Below are positions 27,407 through 36,288 of a DNA stretch of 64,000 nucleotides, one piece after another. Positions within the stretch are counted from its first letter, which is position 1, and the number at the start of each line of letters is the position of its first letter. The notes beneath the pieces are model-generated. The model was not told where the DNA came from. It ran no database searches and saw only the letters and a program-made list of their open reading frames with translations. This stretch comes from JALYUS01 sp038231255 (lineage in GTDB: Bacteria; Chloroflexota; Chloroflexia; Thermomicrobiales; JALYUS01), in the NCBI GenBank assembly GCA_038231255.1, contig JBBRLR010000005.1, positions 23,257 to 87,256 of the forward strand, in the 5' to 3' direction. The position numbers and the translations under genes are program-made.

Positions 27407-27838
27407 ATGGAAAATCGCCCGATCCGTGTCCTGATCGCCAAAGTGGGGCTCGACGGCCACGACCGGGGCGCGAAGGTGCTCACGCGCGCCCTGCGCGACG
27501 CCGGCATGGAAGTGATCTACACCGGGCTGCACCAGACGCCGGAGATGGTCGTCGAGGCGGCGATTCAGGAGGATGTTGATGTGCTCGGCCTCAGCAGTCT
27601 TTCCGGCGCGCACGCGACGCTCTTCCCGCGCGTGATCGCCGGCCTGCGCGCCGTTGGCCTCGGCGACATCCTCGTCGTCGCGGGCGGTGTCATCCCGGCG
27701 GACGATGCGACGGAACTCAGGGCTGCGGGCGTCGCCGCCATCTTTGGGCCGGGAACGCCGCTCGCCACGAGCATCGCCTTTATCAAGGAGCATGCGCCAC
27801 GCAACCGCCGCCTTTCGACGCCCGGCGGCGCACCATGA
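27407..27838 (+). CDS. Cobalamin-binding subunit of a B12-dependent acyl-CoA mutase
   Basis: A 143-aa stand-alone B12-binding domain of the methylmalonyl-CoA mutase type. The cobalamin-ligand motif is VGLDGHDRGAK (Asp-x-His-x-x-Gly), followed by GLSSLSGAH and GGVIPADD. Such small subunits pair with a separate catalytic subunit, which is not in the window. GGGAG at about 27388 and GGGGAG at about 27393 precede ATG 27407. It overlaps meaB by ATGA, tying it to its chaperone. The substrate could be methylmalonyl-, ethylmalonyl- or 2-hydroxyisobutyryl-CoA. Confidence 0.9.
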   Translation: MENRPIRVLIAKVGLDGHDRGAKVLTRALRDAGMEVIYTGLHQTPEMVVEAAIQEDVDVLGLSSLSGAHATLFPRVIAGLRAVGLGDILVVAGGVIPADDATELRAAGVAAIFGPGTPLATSIAFIKEHAPRNRRLSTPGGAP

Positions 27839-28824
27839 CCGCCCCGCCCCGTCACGACATCGCCTATCTCGCCGCGCGCATCAAAGCGGGCGACCGCGTC
27901 GCCCTCGCGCGCGGCATCTCGCTCGTCGAATCGGGCGACCCCGAAGGACTGGCACTCTCGGAAGCGGTCTTCACGGACGCCGGGCACGCGCACATTGTCG
28001 GCATCACCGGCCCACCGGGCGCGGGCAAGAGCACGCTCGCCGATGCACTCGTGCGCGCCTATCGCGCGCGCGACCTGACCGTTGCGGTCCTCGCCGTTGA
28101 TCCGGTTAGCCCACGCACCGGCGGCGCGACACTCGGTGACCGCATCCGCATGACGGTGGCATCCGCAGACCGGGGCGTCTTCATCCGTTCGAGCGCGGCG
28201 CGCGGGCAGCACGGCGGCCTTGGCCTGACGACGATGCAGGCCGCGCGGCTGATGGATGTCGCGGGCTACGACCGGATTATCATCGAAACCGTCGGCACCG
28301 GGCAGGATGGCGTGACGATTTCGACCGTCGCTGCGACCATCGTCCTCGTCCAGACGCCGAACAGTGGCGACGATGTGCAGGCGCTCAAAGCGGGTATTCT
28401 CGAACTCGCTGACGTGTATGTCGTCAACAAAGCCGAACTGCCGGGCGCGGAGGCGATGATCGAGGACCTGCGCGAGGTGGCTGAGGCGGCAAATCAGGCC
28501 GATCAATGGTCGCGCCCCGTCGTCGCGACGACTGCGGCCAACGGCGACGGCATCCCGGCGCTCGTCGAGGCAATCGAGGCCCATCGCACCTATCTGCAAG
28601 CGTCACCCGACGGTGAGCAGCGGCAGGCGGTGCGGCTCTGGGCGGAGGTGCAGGCGCTCGTTCACAACGAGGTCCGCGTGGCAGTAGATCGCTACCTGAC
28701 AGCCCCCGCGACGATGCACGCGGCCGTCCCGGCACTGATCGCCGGGCGAACAAACCCGCTCAAAATGGCGCGCTCACTGCTCACCGCCCGTGGCTGGATG
28801 CCCACCCCCCGCGACACGCCCTGA
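27835..28824 (+). CDS. meaB: MeaB/ArgK-family GTPase, B12-mutase chaperone
   Basis: A 329-aa G3E-type P-loop GTPase that loads and protects adenosylcobalamin in acyl-CoA mutases. Walker A is GPPGAGKSTLADAL. Others are VDPVSPRTGGATLGDRIRM, the IIETVGTGQ switch and the guanine motif VVNKAE. It begins inside the stop of the B12-binding subunit gene. Its 3' end overlaps the convergent larB gene by 51 nt, an unusually long tail-to-tail coding overlap. Confidence 0.92.
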   Translation: MTAPPRHDIAYLAARIKAGDRVALARGISLVESGDPEGLALSEAVFTDAGHAHIVGITGPPGAGKSTLADALVRAYRARDLTVAVLAVDPVSPRTGGATLGDRIRMTVASADRGVFIRSSAARGQHGGLGLTTMQAARLMDVAGYDRIIIETVGTGQDGVTISTVAATIVLVQTPNSGDDVQALKAGILELADVYVVNKAELPGAEAMIEDLREVAEAANQADQWSRPVVATTAANGDGIPALVEAIEAHRTYLQASPDGEQRQAVRLWAEVQALVHNEVRVAVDRYLTAPATMHAAVPALIAGRTNPLKMARSLLTARGWMPTPRDTP

Positions 28825-29574
28825 TCGCTCTTGTGCCCGCGCCGATTGGTTCGCGATTCGGGCGGCGGCGACGCCTGCACCGATGCCGTTGTCAATATTC
28901 ACAACCGTCAATCCGGGCGCGCAGGTCTGGAGCATCGAGAGCAGCGCCGCCTCGCCCTGACCGCCCGCGCCGTAACCGATCATCGTCGGCAAGCCGATGA
29001 CGGGCAGCGGCACAAGCCCGGCGACGACCGACGGCAGCGCGCCGTCCATGCCGGCAGCGACGATCAGTGCGTCCGCGCCCCACCCAAGGAGGCTTTCCAG
29101 CGGCGCAAACAGCCGGTGCAGCCCCGCGACACCAACATCCGCAACGACGCGCACCGCGCACCCCATCGCCTCGGCCATCGCACGCGCTTCATCCGCAGTA
29201 GGTAAATCGGACGTGCCCGCCGTCACGATGCCGACGTGTCCACCCGCGAACTGTTCGCGGTACTCCCCGGTGGTCACGCGCGCCGTCCGCATCCCTTCGC
29301 CGATCTCGACCAGCGCATCTGCGAAATGCGACCGCAGCAACGCGGCGTCCGCCTCGCTCACGCGACTGACGATTACCCTGCCACGCGCCGCGAGCAACCC
29401 GCGTACCGCCGTGATCAGGTTGCTCGCGCTTTTCCCCGGCGCGTAGATCACTTCGGGAACGCCAATCCGACCTTCGCGTCCTACATCGAGTCTTACGGGA
29501 TATGTTTGATTGTCCCCTTCGGCTCGGAGCGCCGTACGGAGCGCCGCGAAGGGATCAGGAACCGCTTGATGCAT
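28774..29574 (-). CDS. larB: LarB, nickel-pincer cofactor biosynthesis carboxylase
   Basis: A 266-aa PurE-like protein matching LarB, which carboxylates and hydrolyses nicotinate adenine dinucleotide in nickel-pincer cofactor synthesis. Motifs are the N-terminal VPEVIYAPGKS, the VTAGTSDLPTADEA strand, GMDGALPSVVAGLV and VIGLPTMIGYGAGG. ATG 29574 begins 20 nt inside the end of nadK. LarC, LarE and a racemase are not in this window. The last 22 or so residues lie beyond the conserved domain and overlap meaB. Confidence 0.88.
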   Translation of the reverse strand: MHQAVPDPFAALRTALRAEGDNQTYPVRLDVGREGRIGVPEVIYAPGKSASNLITAVRGLLAARGRVIVSRVSEADAALLRSHFADALVEIGEGMRTARVTTGEYREQFAGGHVGIVTAGTSDLPTADEARAMAEAMGCAVRVVADVGVAGLHRLFAPLESLLGWGADALIVAAGMDGALPSVVAGLVPLPVIGLPTMIGYGAGGQGEAALLSMLQTCAPGLTVVNIDNGIGAGVAAARIANQSARAQERSGRVAGGGHPATGGEQ

Positions 29575-30433
29575 TCGTGCCCCATTGCTCGCGCCGGATC
29601 AGACGACTGACGAGCGTAGCGTAGAAATGATTGCGGGGGTTGACGCGCGCGAGCGCCAGGGTGTGCGGCGACGCGCAGATATTGACGACATCGCCGCTAC
29701 CGAGCGCCACATCGAGCTGACCATCCGATGTCAGCACCGCGCCCTCGCGGGACGACGCGACGAGCGTGACCCGCGCATCCGACGAGATGACCAGCGTGTC
29801 AATCGAACTGAGGTGCGGCGCGACGGGCGTCAGGATCATCGTCCGCGCCCACGGCGCGACGATCGGGCCGTGGGCGGCGAGGTTGTACGCCGTCGAGCCG
29901 GTGGGCGTCGAGACGATGAAGGCGTCAGCAACAAACGTCGTCACCGGCGCATCGTCCACGGCGCAACTGATGTCAAGCACGCGCGACGGCTTCGGGTTGG
30001 TGACAACCGCGTCGTTGGCGGCGAGGACGGTCGTGCTCGTGCCATCGGCACGCACGACTGTCACATCGAGCATCAGCCGACGATCCAACCAGTAGTTGCC
30101 GGCAAGGAATTGCGGCAGCAAATCCACGGCATTTTCGGGTGTCAGTTCCGCCAGAAAGCCGAGGCGACCGAGGCTAACGGCAACGACCGGAATATCGCGC
30201 GGCGCGGTCAGTTGTGCCGCGCGCATCAGCGAACCGTCGCCGCCGAGGACGAGCAGCAGCCGCGTCGAGGCGAGGTGCGTTTCCGAAACATCGGTCGCGC
30301 GCGTGGACTCTTCCCAGCACGGGATCGCGTCGGCATCAAGCCGCTCGCGGATTCGCCGCGCGGTCTCCCGCGCCGCCGGATTCTGCGGATGGACGAGCAT
30401 CCCGATTGCGCCAACACCCGCGCGCTTGGTCAT
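29555..30433 (-). CDS. nadK: NAD kinase
   Basis: A 292-aa ATP/polyphosphate-NAD kinase that makes NADP. The GGDG motif is in LVLGGDGSLMRAA. AVSLGRLGFLAEL, the NDAVV region and STPTGSTAYNLAAHGPIV follow. ATG 30433 lies 6 nt after the tlyA stop. Supply of NADP fits the pentose-phosphate genes further upstream on the same strand, though no direct operon link is shown. Confidence 0.93.
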   Translation of the reverse strand: MTKRAGVGAIGMLVHPQNPAARETARRIRERLDADAIPCWEESTRATDVSETHLASTRLLLVLGGDGSLMRAAQLTAPRDIPVVAVSLGRLGFLAELTPENAVDLLPQFLAGNYWLDRRLMLDVTVVRADGTSTTVLAANDAVVTNPKPSRVLDISCAVDDAPVTTFVADAFIVSTPTGSTAYNLAAHGPIVAPWARTMILTPVAPHLSSIDTLVISSDARVTLVASSREGAVLTSDGQLDVALGSGDVVNICASPHTLALARVNPRNHFYATLVSRLIRREQWGTNASSGS

Positions 30434-30439
30434 GTCGCG

Positions 30440-31261
30440 TTACCTTCCCGGCGCCATCGCGAGCGCGGCCACAATCCGCTCCGCAGTCTCGGTCGCATCC
30501 AACGGCGTCCCCGGCGACCACCAGGCAAGGAATTCGATATTGCCCGCCGGGCCGCGCAGGGGCGACGCGGTCAGACCACCCATCCGCAGCCCCAAACCCG
30601 CCGCCGTTGTCGCCACGGATTGTAGCACAGCGCGGTGCGTTTCCGAGTCGCGCACCACCCCGCCTCGCCCCACCGCGCCCTTGCCCGCTTCGAACTGCGG
30701 CTTGATCAGCGCCACGATGTCGCCCGTCGGTTCCATGACGACAATCGCACTCGGCAGGACGAGCGCGAGCGAAATGAACGAAACATCAATCACCGCGAGC
30801 GATACCGGCTCCGGCAGCGCGGAAACGAAGCGGACGTTCGTGCGATCCATCGCCACGACGCGCGGGTCCTGGCGGATGCGGTAGTCGAGCTGCCCGTACC
30901 CGACATCGATCGCATAGACGCGCGCCGCGCCCCGCTGCAGCAGGCAATCCGTGAAGCCGCCCGTGCTCGCACCGAAATCCACGCAGACACGTCCGGTCAC
31001 ATCGCGGCCGAAGGCTTCCAGCGCATGATCGAGTTTCTCACCGCCACGGCTGACGAATCTCGGCGACGCGAGCACCGACACATCCGCCTGCTCGGCGACC
31101 AGTTCGCCCGCTTTCATCACCGGCGTCGTGCCGACACGAACATGCCCGGCGATAATCAGCGCCTGCGCGCGGCTGCGGTTTTCCGCGAGGTTGCGATCAA
31201 CGAGCAACTGGTCGAGACGCACGCGCCGCGACCGCGCCTTACCGGCGTCGGATGGCGGCAT
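30440..31261 (-). CDS. tlyA: TlyA-family rRNA 2'-O-methyltransferase
   Basis: A 273-aa protein with an N-terminal S4 RNA-binding domain (RRVRLDQLLVDRNLAENRSR) and a FtsJ-like SAM methyltransferase domain. SAM-site motif FGASTGGFTDCLLQRGA and the KDKE-type residues in SRGGEKL, IDVSFISL and LIKPQFE are visible. TlyA methylates 16S and 23S rRNA in mycobacteria; the older label is hemolysin. ATG 31261 overlaps the end of ruvC by 23 nt. Confidence 0.88.
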   Translation of the reverse strand: MPPSDAGKARSRRVRLDQLLVDRNLAENRSRAQALIIAGHVRVGTTPVMKAGELVAEQADVSVLASPRFVSRGGEKLDHALEAFGRDVTGRVCVDFGASTGGFTDCLLQRGAARVYAIDVGYGQLDYRIRQDPRVVAMDRTNVRFVSALPEPVSLAVIDVSFISLALVLPSAIVVMEPTGDIVALIKPQFEAGKGAVGRGGVVRDSETHRAVLQSVATTAAGLGLRMGGLTASPLRGPAGNIEFLAWWSPGTPLDATETAERIVAALAMAPGR

Positions 31262-31769
31262 GGGCGAGGGCGGGGTGCGCGGCGGTCGCGGCGAGGACTT
31301 GCTGCGAATGCACATGGCAGATGGCGACGGCGAGGGCGTCCGCCGCGTCGTCGGGGTGCGGGATCGCGTCGAGCCGCAACAGGATGCGCACCATCTCCTG
31401 CATCTGCGCCTTGTCCGCCCTGCCGTAGCCGGCAATCGCCTGCTTCACCTCGATCGGGCGATATTCCGAGATCGGCACATCGGCATTCGCGGCAGCAAGC
31501 AGGACGACGCCGCGCGCTTGCATCACGGGGAGCGCGGTCGTCACATTCTTGGAGAAAAACAACTGCTCGACGGCGACGGCATCGGGCAGATGCTCGGCGA
31601 TCAGCCGTGATACGGCGTCGTACAGGCGTTGCAGCCGCTTTTCGGGCGACAGGGTATTCTCCGTGCGGATGACGCCGTAGGCGACGGCCTCCGGGTCACG
31701 GTCGCCGCGCACGACGCCGTAGCCGAGGATCGCCGTGCCCGGATCAATGCCGAGGGTAATGCCGGGCAT
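31239..31769 (-). CDS. ruvC: Crossover junction endodeoxyribonuclease RuvC
   Basis: A 176-aa Holliday-junction resolvase. Acidic active-site residues are Asp in LGIDPGT, Glu in AVEQLFF and the C-terminal DAADALAVAICH. The sequence starts at the conserved N-terminus (ATG 31769), 17 nt after the yebC stop. The yebC-ruvC order is common in bacteria. Here ruvA is about 19 kb away. Confidence 0.95.
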   Translation of the reverse strand: MPGITLGIDPGTAILGYGVVRGDRDPEAVAYGVIRTENTLSPEKRLQRLYDAVSRLIAEHLPDAVAVEQLFFSKNVTTALPVMQARGVVLLAAANADVPISEYRPIEVKQAIAGYGRADKAQMQEMVRILLRLDAIPHPDDAADALAVAICHVHSQQVLAATAAHPALAHAAIRRR

Positions 31770-31786
31770 GGCAACGCCTCCGAGCG

Positions 31787-32539
31787 CTATGCGCTCACCT
31801 GCGCGAGGACTTCATCGGAGATTTCGAGGTTCGAGAAAACCTGCTGCACATCGTCGAGGTCTTCGAGTTTTTCAATCAGCCGGAGCGCCTGCACCGTCTG
31901 CGGCTGGTCGAGTTCCATCGGGGTCGAGGCGACATAGCGGAGTCCCGCCTCTTCCACCTCAAGCCCTTCCGCGCGCACGGCATCCTCGACGGCCTTCAGT
32001 TCCTGCGGCTCGGTGTACGCTTCGAGGACGCCATCGCTGTCTTCAACGTCGGACGCGCCCGCGTCAATCGCCATCAGCGCGATCTCGTCGGCGTCCTTGC
32101 CGTCGGTATTGATCGTGATGACGCCGCGGTTCGCGAACATCCACCCGACCGAACCCGACTCGCCCATGTTGCCACCGTACTTCGCGAAGGCGCTGCGCAC
32201 TTCCGACACCGTCCGGTTGCGATTGTCGGTGAGCGCCTGCACGAGAATTGCCGCGCCGCCCGGCCCGAACCCTTCGTACAGCACCTCATCGTAGGTCGTG
32301 TTGTCTCCCTCACCGAGCGCTTTCTTGATCGAACGCTCGATGTTGTCGTTCGGCATATTGTTGTTCCGCGCCTTCGTCACGGCGAGGCGCAGGCGATAGT
32401 TCGCCTCCGGGTCGCCGCCGCCACCCGCGCGCACCGCGACCGTTATTTCCCGCGCGAGTTTCGTGAACAGCGCGCCGCGCTGCACGTCTTTCGCGCCTTT
32501 CTGATGCTTGATCGAACTCCACTTCGAATGTCCGGACAT
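31787..32539 (-). CDS. yebC: YebC/PmpR-family transcription or translation factor
   Basis: A 250-aa YebC-family protein. It starts with the invariant MSGHSKWSSIKHQKG and contains AVTKARNNNMPNDNIERSI and YEGFGPGGAAILVQALTDN. Members act as transcription regulators or help translate difficult peptides. ATG 32539 is fixed by the invariant N-terminus. A promoter lies about 60 nt upstream. First gene of the yebC-ruvC-tlyA-nadK-larB run. Confidence 0.95.
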   Translation of the reverse strand: MSGHSKWSSIKHQKGAKDVQRGALFTKLAREITVAVRAGGGGDPEANYRLRLAVTKARNNNMPNDNIERSIKKALGEGDNTTYDEVLYEGFGPGGAAILVQALTDNRNRTVSEVRSAFAKYGGNMGESGSVGWMFANRGVITINTDGKDADEIALMAIDAGASDVEDSDGVLEAYTEPQELKAVEDAVRAEGLEVEEAGLRYVASTPMELDQPQTVQALRLIEKLEDLDDVQQVFSNLEISDEVLAQVSA

Positions 32540-32600
32540 GACGATGTTCCTCCATCGCGCGGCAGCGATTCCACACGCGCGTAACTGTCTTCTCGCAAAG

Positions 32601-32630
32601 AGAATAGCACGTACGGACAGGTATCCGCAA
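32601..32630 (-). promoter_or_regulatory. Candidate promoter of the yebC-ruvC run
   Basis: On the minus strand, TTGCGG (32625-32630), 18 bp and TATTCT (32601-32606), the latter preceded by TGC as an extended -10. The leader is about 55 nt. Confidence 0.45.
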
Positions 32631-32685
32631 ATCGCGCGGTCAACGTGTTCCATCCATGTGGCGGCGGCGAGCCTCCGCGCGAACC

Positions 32686-33441
32686 CTACAATGGAGCCGT
32701 CAGTTTGCTTGCTGCCGCAGCGTCGAGCAGGAACGTCACCGTGCCTTCCGGCGTGCGGACACCCTGCGCGGGGTATTCGGCGGGATCGAACGGCCCCTCG
32801 ATGACGTGTTGCACCGCGTCCGCCTTTTCCGCGCCGCCGGCGAGAAAGAGCACGTGCATCGCCGCGTCGAGCACGGGGTAGGTGAGCGTCAAGCGCCACG
32901 AATCGAATTTCGGCACGTAGTTCGCTGTCGCGAGCCGTTCAATCACCTGCAACGCGTCGGTCTGAGGAAACAAGGAGGCGGTATGACCATCCGGGCCCAT
33001 GCCCAGCAGGATCACATCGAAATGCGGGATGCGTCCCGGCGTGAGGCCGAAAATGTCGCCCAGGGTCGCGTCGTAACTCATCGCCGCGCTTTGCGGGTCG
33101 CGCTCGCCCTCCATGCGGAAGACCTGCTCCGGCAGCACGGGAACGTGATCGAGCATCGCCTCCCGCGCCATCCGGTAATTGCTCTCCCGGTCGTCGGGCG
33201 GAACGCATCGTTCATCGCCGAAGAAAACAAACAGCGATGCCCACGGGATCGCGTCGCGGTACGTCGCCGATGCCAGCAGCCGGTACAGCCGCTCCGGCGT
33301 CGAGCCACCGGCGAGCGCGACCGTACAGCGATTCGTGCGCGCCACCGCGTCATTCACGATGGCGACAAAGCGGCGCGCCGCCTCCTCGCTGACGGCCTCC
33401 AGATCGGGGAGCACGACGACCTCGCGATTCTCTTCGGTCAA
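32686..33441 (-). CDS. pgl: 6-phosphogluconolactonase
   Basis: A 251-aa Pgl of the NagB/DevB fold that hydrolyses 6-phosphogluconolactone. Motifs are ALAGGSTPERLYRLL, FFGDERCVPPDDRESNYRMA and LLGMGPDGHTASLFP. The start is TTG 33441, supported by GGAGG 6 nt upstream and overlap with the opcA stop (TTGA). It completes the oxidative pentose-phosphate set on this strand. Confidence 0.92.
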   Translation of the reverse strand: MTEENREVVVLPDLEAVSEEAARRFVAIVNDAVARTNRCTVALAGGSTPERLYRLLASATYRDAIPWASLFVFFGDERCVPPDDRESNYRMAREAMLDHVPVLPEQVFRMEGERDPQSAAMSYDATLGDIFGLTPGRIPHFDVILLGMGPDGHTASLFPQTDALQVIERLATANYVPKFDSWRLTLTYPVLDAAMHVLFLAGGAEKADAVQHVIEGPFDPAEYPAQGVRTPEGTVTFLLDAAAASKLTAPL

Positions 33442-34598
33442 CGGGGACCTCCACTTCTGGGGCTGGCGATGCGGATCGCGACGCCGAGCGCCTCATCATA
33501 GACATGGTCGCGGCGCACAGTACTTACCTCCTCGGCAAGCATTTCCGCCACGGAGCGTTCGTGCATTGGCACGATCCGTTCCTGCGTTGTCTGGCCCTGC
33601 ACCGCCATCGTCACGACGGTGTGCTCGCGATCCTCCGCGCGCTGAATCGCAAAGGTCGCCATCGTCTCATCGGCCTGGGCGATCAGGGTTGCGGACAAAA
33701 GGCAGCCCGACGGTAGATCGGGCGCGTGCTGCGCGGAGAATTCGAGCGTAATCGGCGCTTCCTCATCACGCATCACCACCATCATCTCGCGACCGAATCG
33801 TCGCAGATTGGGAATTGTTTCCCATGCGAGACGCGACGCGAGCCAACTCCCGTACAGCAATGCCTGCTCCGGGTTGTGCTGGTCGGCTTCGCCGGACGCG
33901 TAGGTGACGCGGACGCGCTGGATACCATCGAGATACGGACGATTCGGCGGCGCATCGAAAAACTGGGCTGTCAGTTCCCGCCACGGCGTCAAGCGCGCCC
34001 AGGCGAGATCGCGGAGCGCGACACTGGGGTATTCTTCCGTGCCGAGCGCATGCAAACGAGAAAGCAACTGCACCGTATCGGGAAACGCGCCGGAGTCCAC
34101 GACTAATTGATCCGACGCATCCATGAGCGCCGGGAAGATCGGATGCGTGAACAGCCCCTCGCCCGACCACCAGAGTACGACGGGAACTTCGGGCACTAGG
34201 AGCGGAATCACGGTGCCCGGCAACTGGCGGATTCCATCGCCCGCCGCTTCGAGCACAACCTGCTCCGAACCCGAGCGCTCCATCGTTCCGCCATATTCGC
34301 ACTGCGCCGATATCCACGCCCGAAGATGCCCGTCGCTGCCGTCATCGGTATGGAGAATAATCGTCCGCGACGGATGAGTCTGCCCGACCCGCGCGGCGAT
34401 TGCTTGCGCCTCCGATGCATTGGTTACCGACCCGGCGAAGATGATCATATTGAGGATGTATGCCTGCATGCTCGACCGGCCACCGGTCTGGCTGGTCATC
34501 CAGAGTTGCGTGAGCGCGTCCTCGATCTCGCGGACATCAACGGGGTGCGGCCCGCCACCGGGCGTGGCGGCGTTGCTGTCGGTGCTATCCGTCGCCAT
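33438..34598 (-). CDS. opcA: OpcA, glucose-6-phosphate dehydrogenase assembly protein
   Basis: A 386-aa OpcA-family protein. In cyanobacteria and actinobacteria OpcA activates or assembles G6PDH. Visible features are GRSSMQAYILNMIIFAGS and the VPVVLWWSGE and DASDQLVVDSGAF region typical of the family. ATG 34598 has AGGAGG 7 nt upstream. It lies between zwf (10-nt gap) and pgl (4-nt overlap), as expected for a G6PDH partner. Confidence 0.9.
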   Translation of the reverse strand: MATDSTDSNAATPGGGPHPVDVREIEDALTQLWMTSQTGGRSSMQAYILNMIIFAGSVTNASEAQAIAARVGQTHPSRTIILHTDDGSDGHLRAWISAQCEYGGTMERSGSEQVVLEAAGDGIRQLPGTVIPLLVPEVPVVLWWSGEGLFTHPIFPALMDASDQLVVDSGAFPDTVQLLSRLHALGTEEYPSVALRDLAWARLTPWRELTAQFFDAPPNRPYLDGIQRVRVTYASGEADQHNPEQALLYGSWLASRLAWETIPNLRRFGREMMVVMRDEEAPITLEFSAQHAPDLPSGCLLSATLIAQADETMATFAIQRAEDREHTVVTMAVQGQTTQERIVPMHERSVAEMLAEEVSTVRRDHVYDEALGVAIRIASPRSGGPR

Positions 34599-34608
34599 CA
34601 GCCGCCTC

Positions 34609-36174
34609 CTATCGCGTCCGCAATCGTCGCCACGTCCGGCCATCGCGCGCGAGCAGTTCGTGCGCCCGCTCCGGCCCCCACGACCCGGCATCGTAGTTCG
34701 GGAACTGCGGCGGCGCGACCATTCTCCACCCTTCGAGGACCGCCGTGATCAGCGCCCACGCCACCTCGACTTCGTCGCGCCGCGTGAAAAGCGTCGAGTC
34801 ACCCAACATGCAGTCCAACAATAACCGCTCGTACGCATCGGGCGGTTCCACGCCAAAATACGTGCCATAGCGGAAATCCATGTTGACCGAGCGAATCTGC
34901 ACGGTCGGCCCCGGCACTTTCGAGCCGAATTTGATCGAGATGCCCTCATCCGGCTGGATCTGGAGCGCGAGCACATTCGGCTCCATCGTCTCGGCGGCGC
35001 GGTCGAAGAGCAGGTGCGGCGCGGGCTTGAACTGGATCGCGACCTCAGTCACGCGTTTCGGCAGCGCCTTGCCCGTCCGCAGATAAAAGGGCACGCCCGC
35101 CCACCGCCAGTTGTCAATGAAGAACTTGAGCGCGACGAATGTCTCGGTCGTCGAGTTCGGCACAACGCCGTGCTCCTCGCGGTATCCGGGGATCGGGTGC
35201 CCCGCCACATCGCCCGGTCCATACTGCCCTCGGACGGTGAATTTGTTGACGTCCTCCGGGTGGATCGGCCGGATCGCGTGCAGGACTTTCACCTTCTCAT
35301 CCCGCACGCCCGTCGCGTCGTTCGAGACAGGCGGCTCCATGCCGATCAGTGAGACGAGCTGCATCATGTGGTTCTGCACCATATCGCGCAGCGCACCGGA
35401 CTCCTCATAGTAGCCGCCGCGACCTTCGACGCCGATGCTTTCCGCCACGGTGATCTGCACATGATCCACGTAGCCGCGATTCCAGAGTGGCTCGAAGATG
35501 CCATTGGCGAAGCGGAAGACGAGGATATTCTGCACCGTCTCCTTGCCGAGGTAATGGTCAATGCGAAAGACTTGTCGCTCCGAAAAGACCTCCGCAAGCT
35601 GATTGTTCAGCTGCCGCGCCGACTCCAGATCGTGGCCGAAGGGTTTTTCAATGATGATCCGCTGCCACGGTCCTTCCTCCGGCACACCGGGCGTGACGCG
35701 CCGGGCCAGCCCGTGCTCGCCGAGTTGCCGGATGATCTCGCTGTAATTGGACGGCGCGGTCGCGAGGTAAAAAACGCGATTGCCACAGGTACCGCGTTCG
35801 CGATCAATCTGGTCGAGCAATTCACCGAGGCGCGCGTAGCCGTCGCTGTCGTGGAACTCGCTCTGGTGGTAGTAGATGCCCTGGGAGAAATTATCCCAGA
35901 CCGTCTCCTGAGCCGGGCGCACGCGAGAAAACTCGTTGATACCCGACTTCATCTGGTCGCGGAAGGTCTCGTTGCCAATCGGTCGCCGCGCCACGCCGAC
36001 GACGGTGAAACCGCCGGGCAAGAGCCGCTCGCGTGTGAGGTTGTAGAGCGCGGGGACGAGTTTGCGGCGCGTCAGGTCGCCGGACGCGCCGAAAATAACC
36101 ATCACACACGGTTCAGGCGTGCGTTGCAGGCGCAACCCCTCGCGCAGCGGGTTCACAACGGTCGTTTCGAGCAT
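34609..36174 (-). CDS. zwf: Glucose-6-phosphate 1-dehydrogenase
   Basis: A 521-aa G6PDH. The cofactor loop is IFGASGDLTRRKL, the substrate-binding signature RIDHYLGKETVQN carries the catalytic His, and KPFGHDLESA precedes it. The C-terminal domain is complete and of standard length. ATG 36174 follows TAGGAG at an 8-nt distance. It is preceded by a 114-nt gap from tal that contains an inverted repeat, so tal and zwf may be partly uncoupled. OpcA follows directly. Confidence 0.95.
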   Translation of the reverse strand: MLETTVVNPLREGLRLQRTPEPCVMVIFGASGDLTRRKLVPALYNLTRERLLPGGFTVVGVARRPIGNETFRDQMKSGINEFSRVRPAQETVWDNFSQGIYYHQSEFHDSDGYARLGELLDQIDRERGTCGNRVFYLATAPSNYSEIIRQLGEHGLARRVTPGVPEEGPWQRIIIEKPFGHDLESARQLNNQLAEVFSERQVFRIDHYLGKETVQNILVFRFANGIFEPLWNRGYVDHVQITVAESIGVEGRGGYYEESGALRDMVQNHMMQLVSLIGMEPPVSNDATGVRDEKVKVLHAIRPIHPEDVNKFTVRGQYGPGDVAGHPIPGYREEHGVVPNSTTETFVALKFFIDNWRWAGVPFYLRTGKALPKRVTEVAIQFKPAPHLLFDRAAETMEPNVLALQIQPDEGISIKFGSKVPGPTVQIRSVNMDFRYGTYFGVEPPDAYERLLLDCMLGDSTLFTRRDEVEVAWALITAVLEGWRMVAPPQFPNYDAGSWGPERAHELLARDGRTWRRLRTR

Positions 36175-36191
36175 CCGGCAACTCCTATTCG

Positions 36192-36280
36192 AGTGGGCGG
36201 TGGACAGTGGGCAGTGGGAAATGGGTAGGCTACGAAACAGACGGACGAGGCATCTTTCTGCCCACTCCCCACCGCCCACT
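36192..36280. repeat. Inverted repeat with word-like arms between tal and zwf
   Basis: A 23-bp arm at 36192-36214 (AGTGGGCGGTGG then ACAGTGGGCAG) pairs with 36258-36280 at 21 of 23 positions around a 43-nt loop. The arms are built from the repeated word GTGGGC/AGTGGG. It fills the gap upstream of zwf and could be a terminator/attenuator or a mobile palindrome. Confidence 0.7.
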
Positions 36281-36288
36281 GCCCCATC

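Noticed and set aside
36175..36288. Small gene in the tal-zwf gap
   Set aside because: The gap is taken up by the inverted repeat; no frame has a start with a ribosome-binding site.
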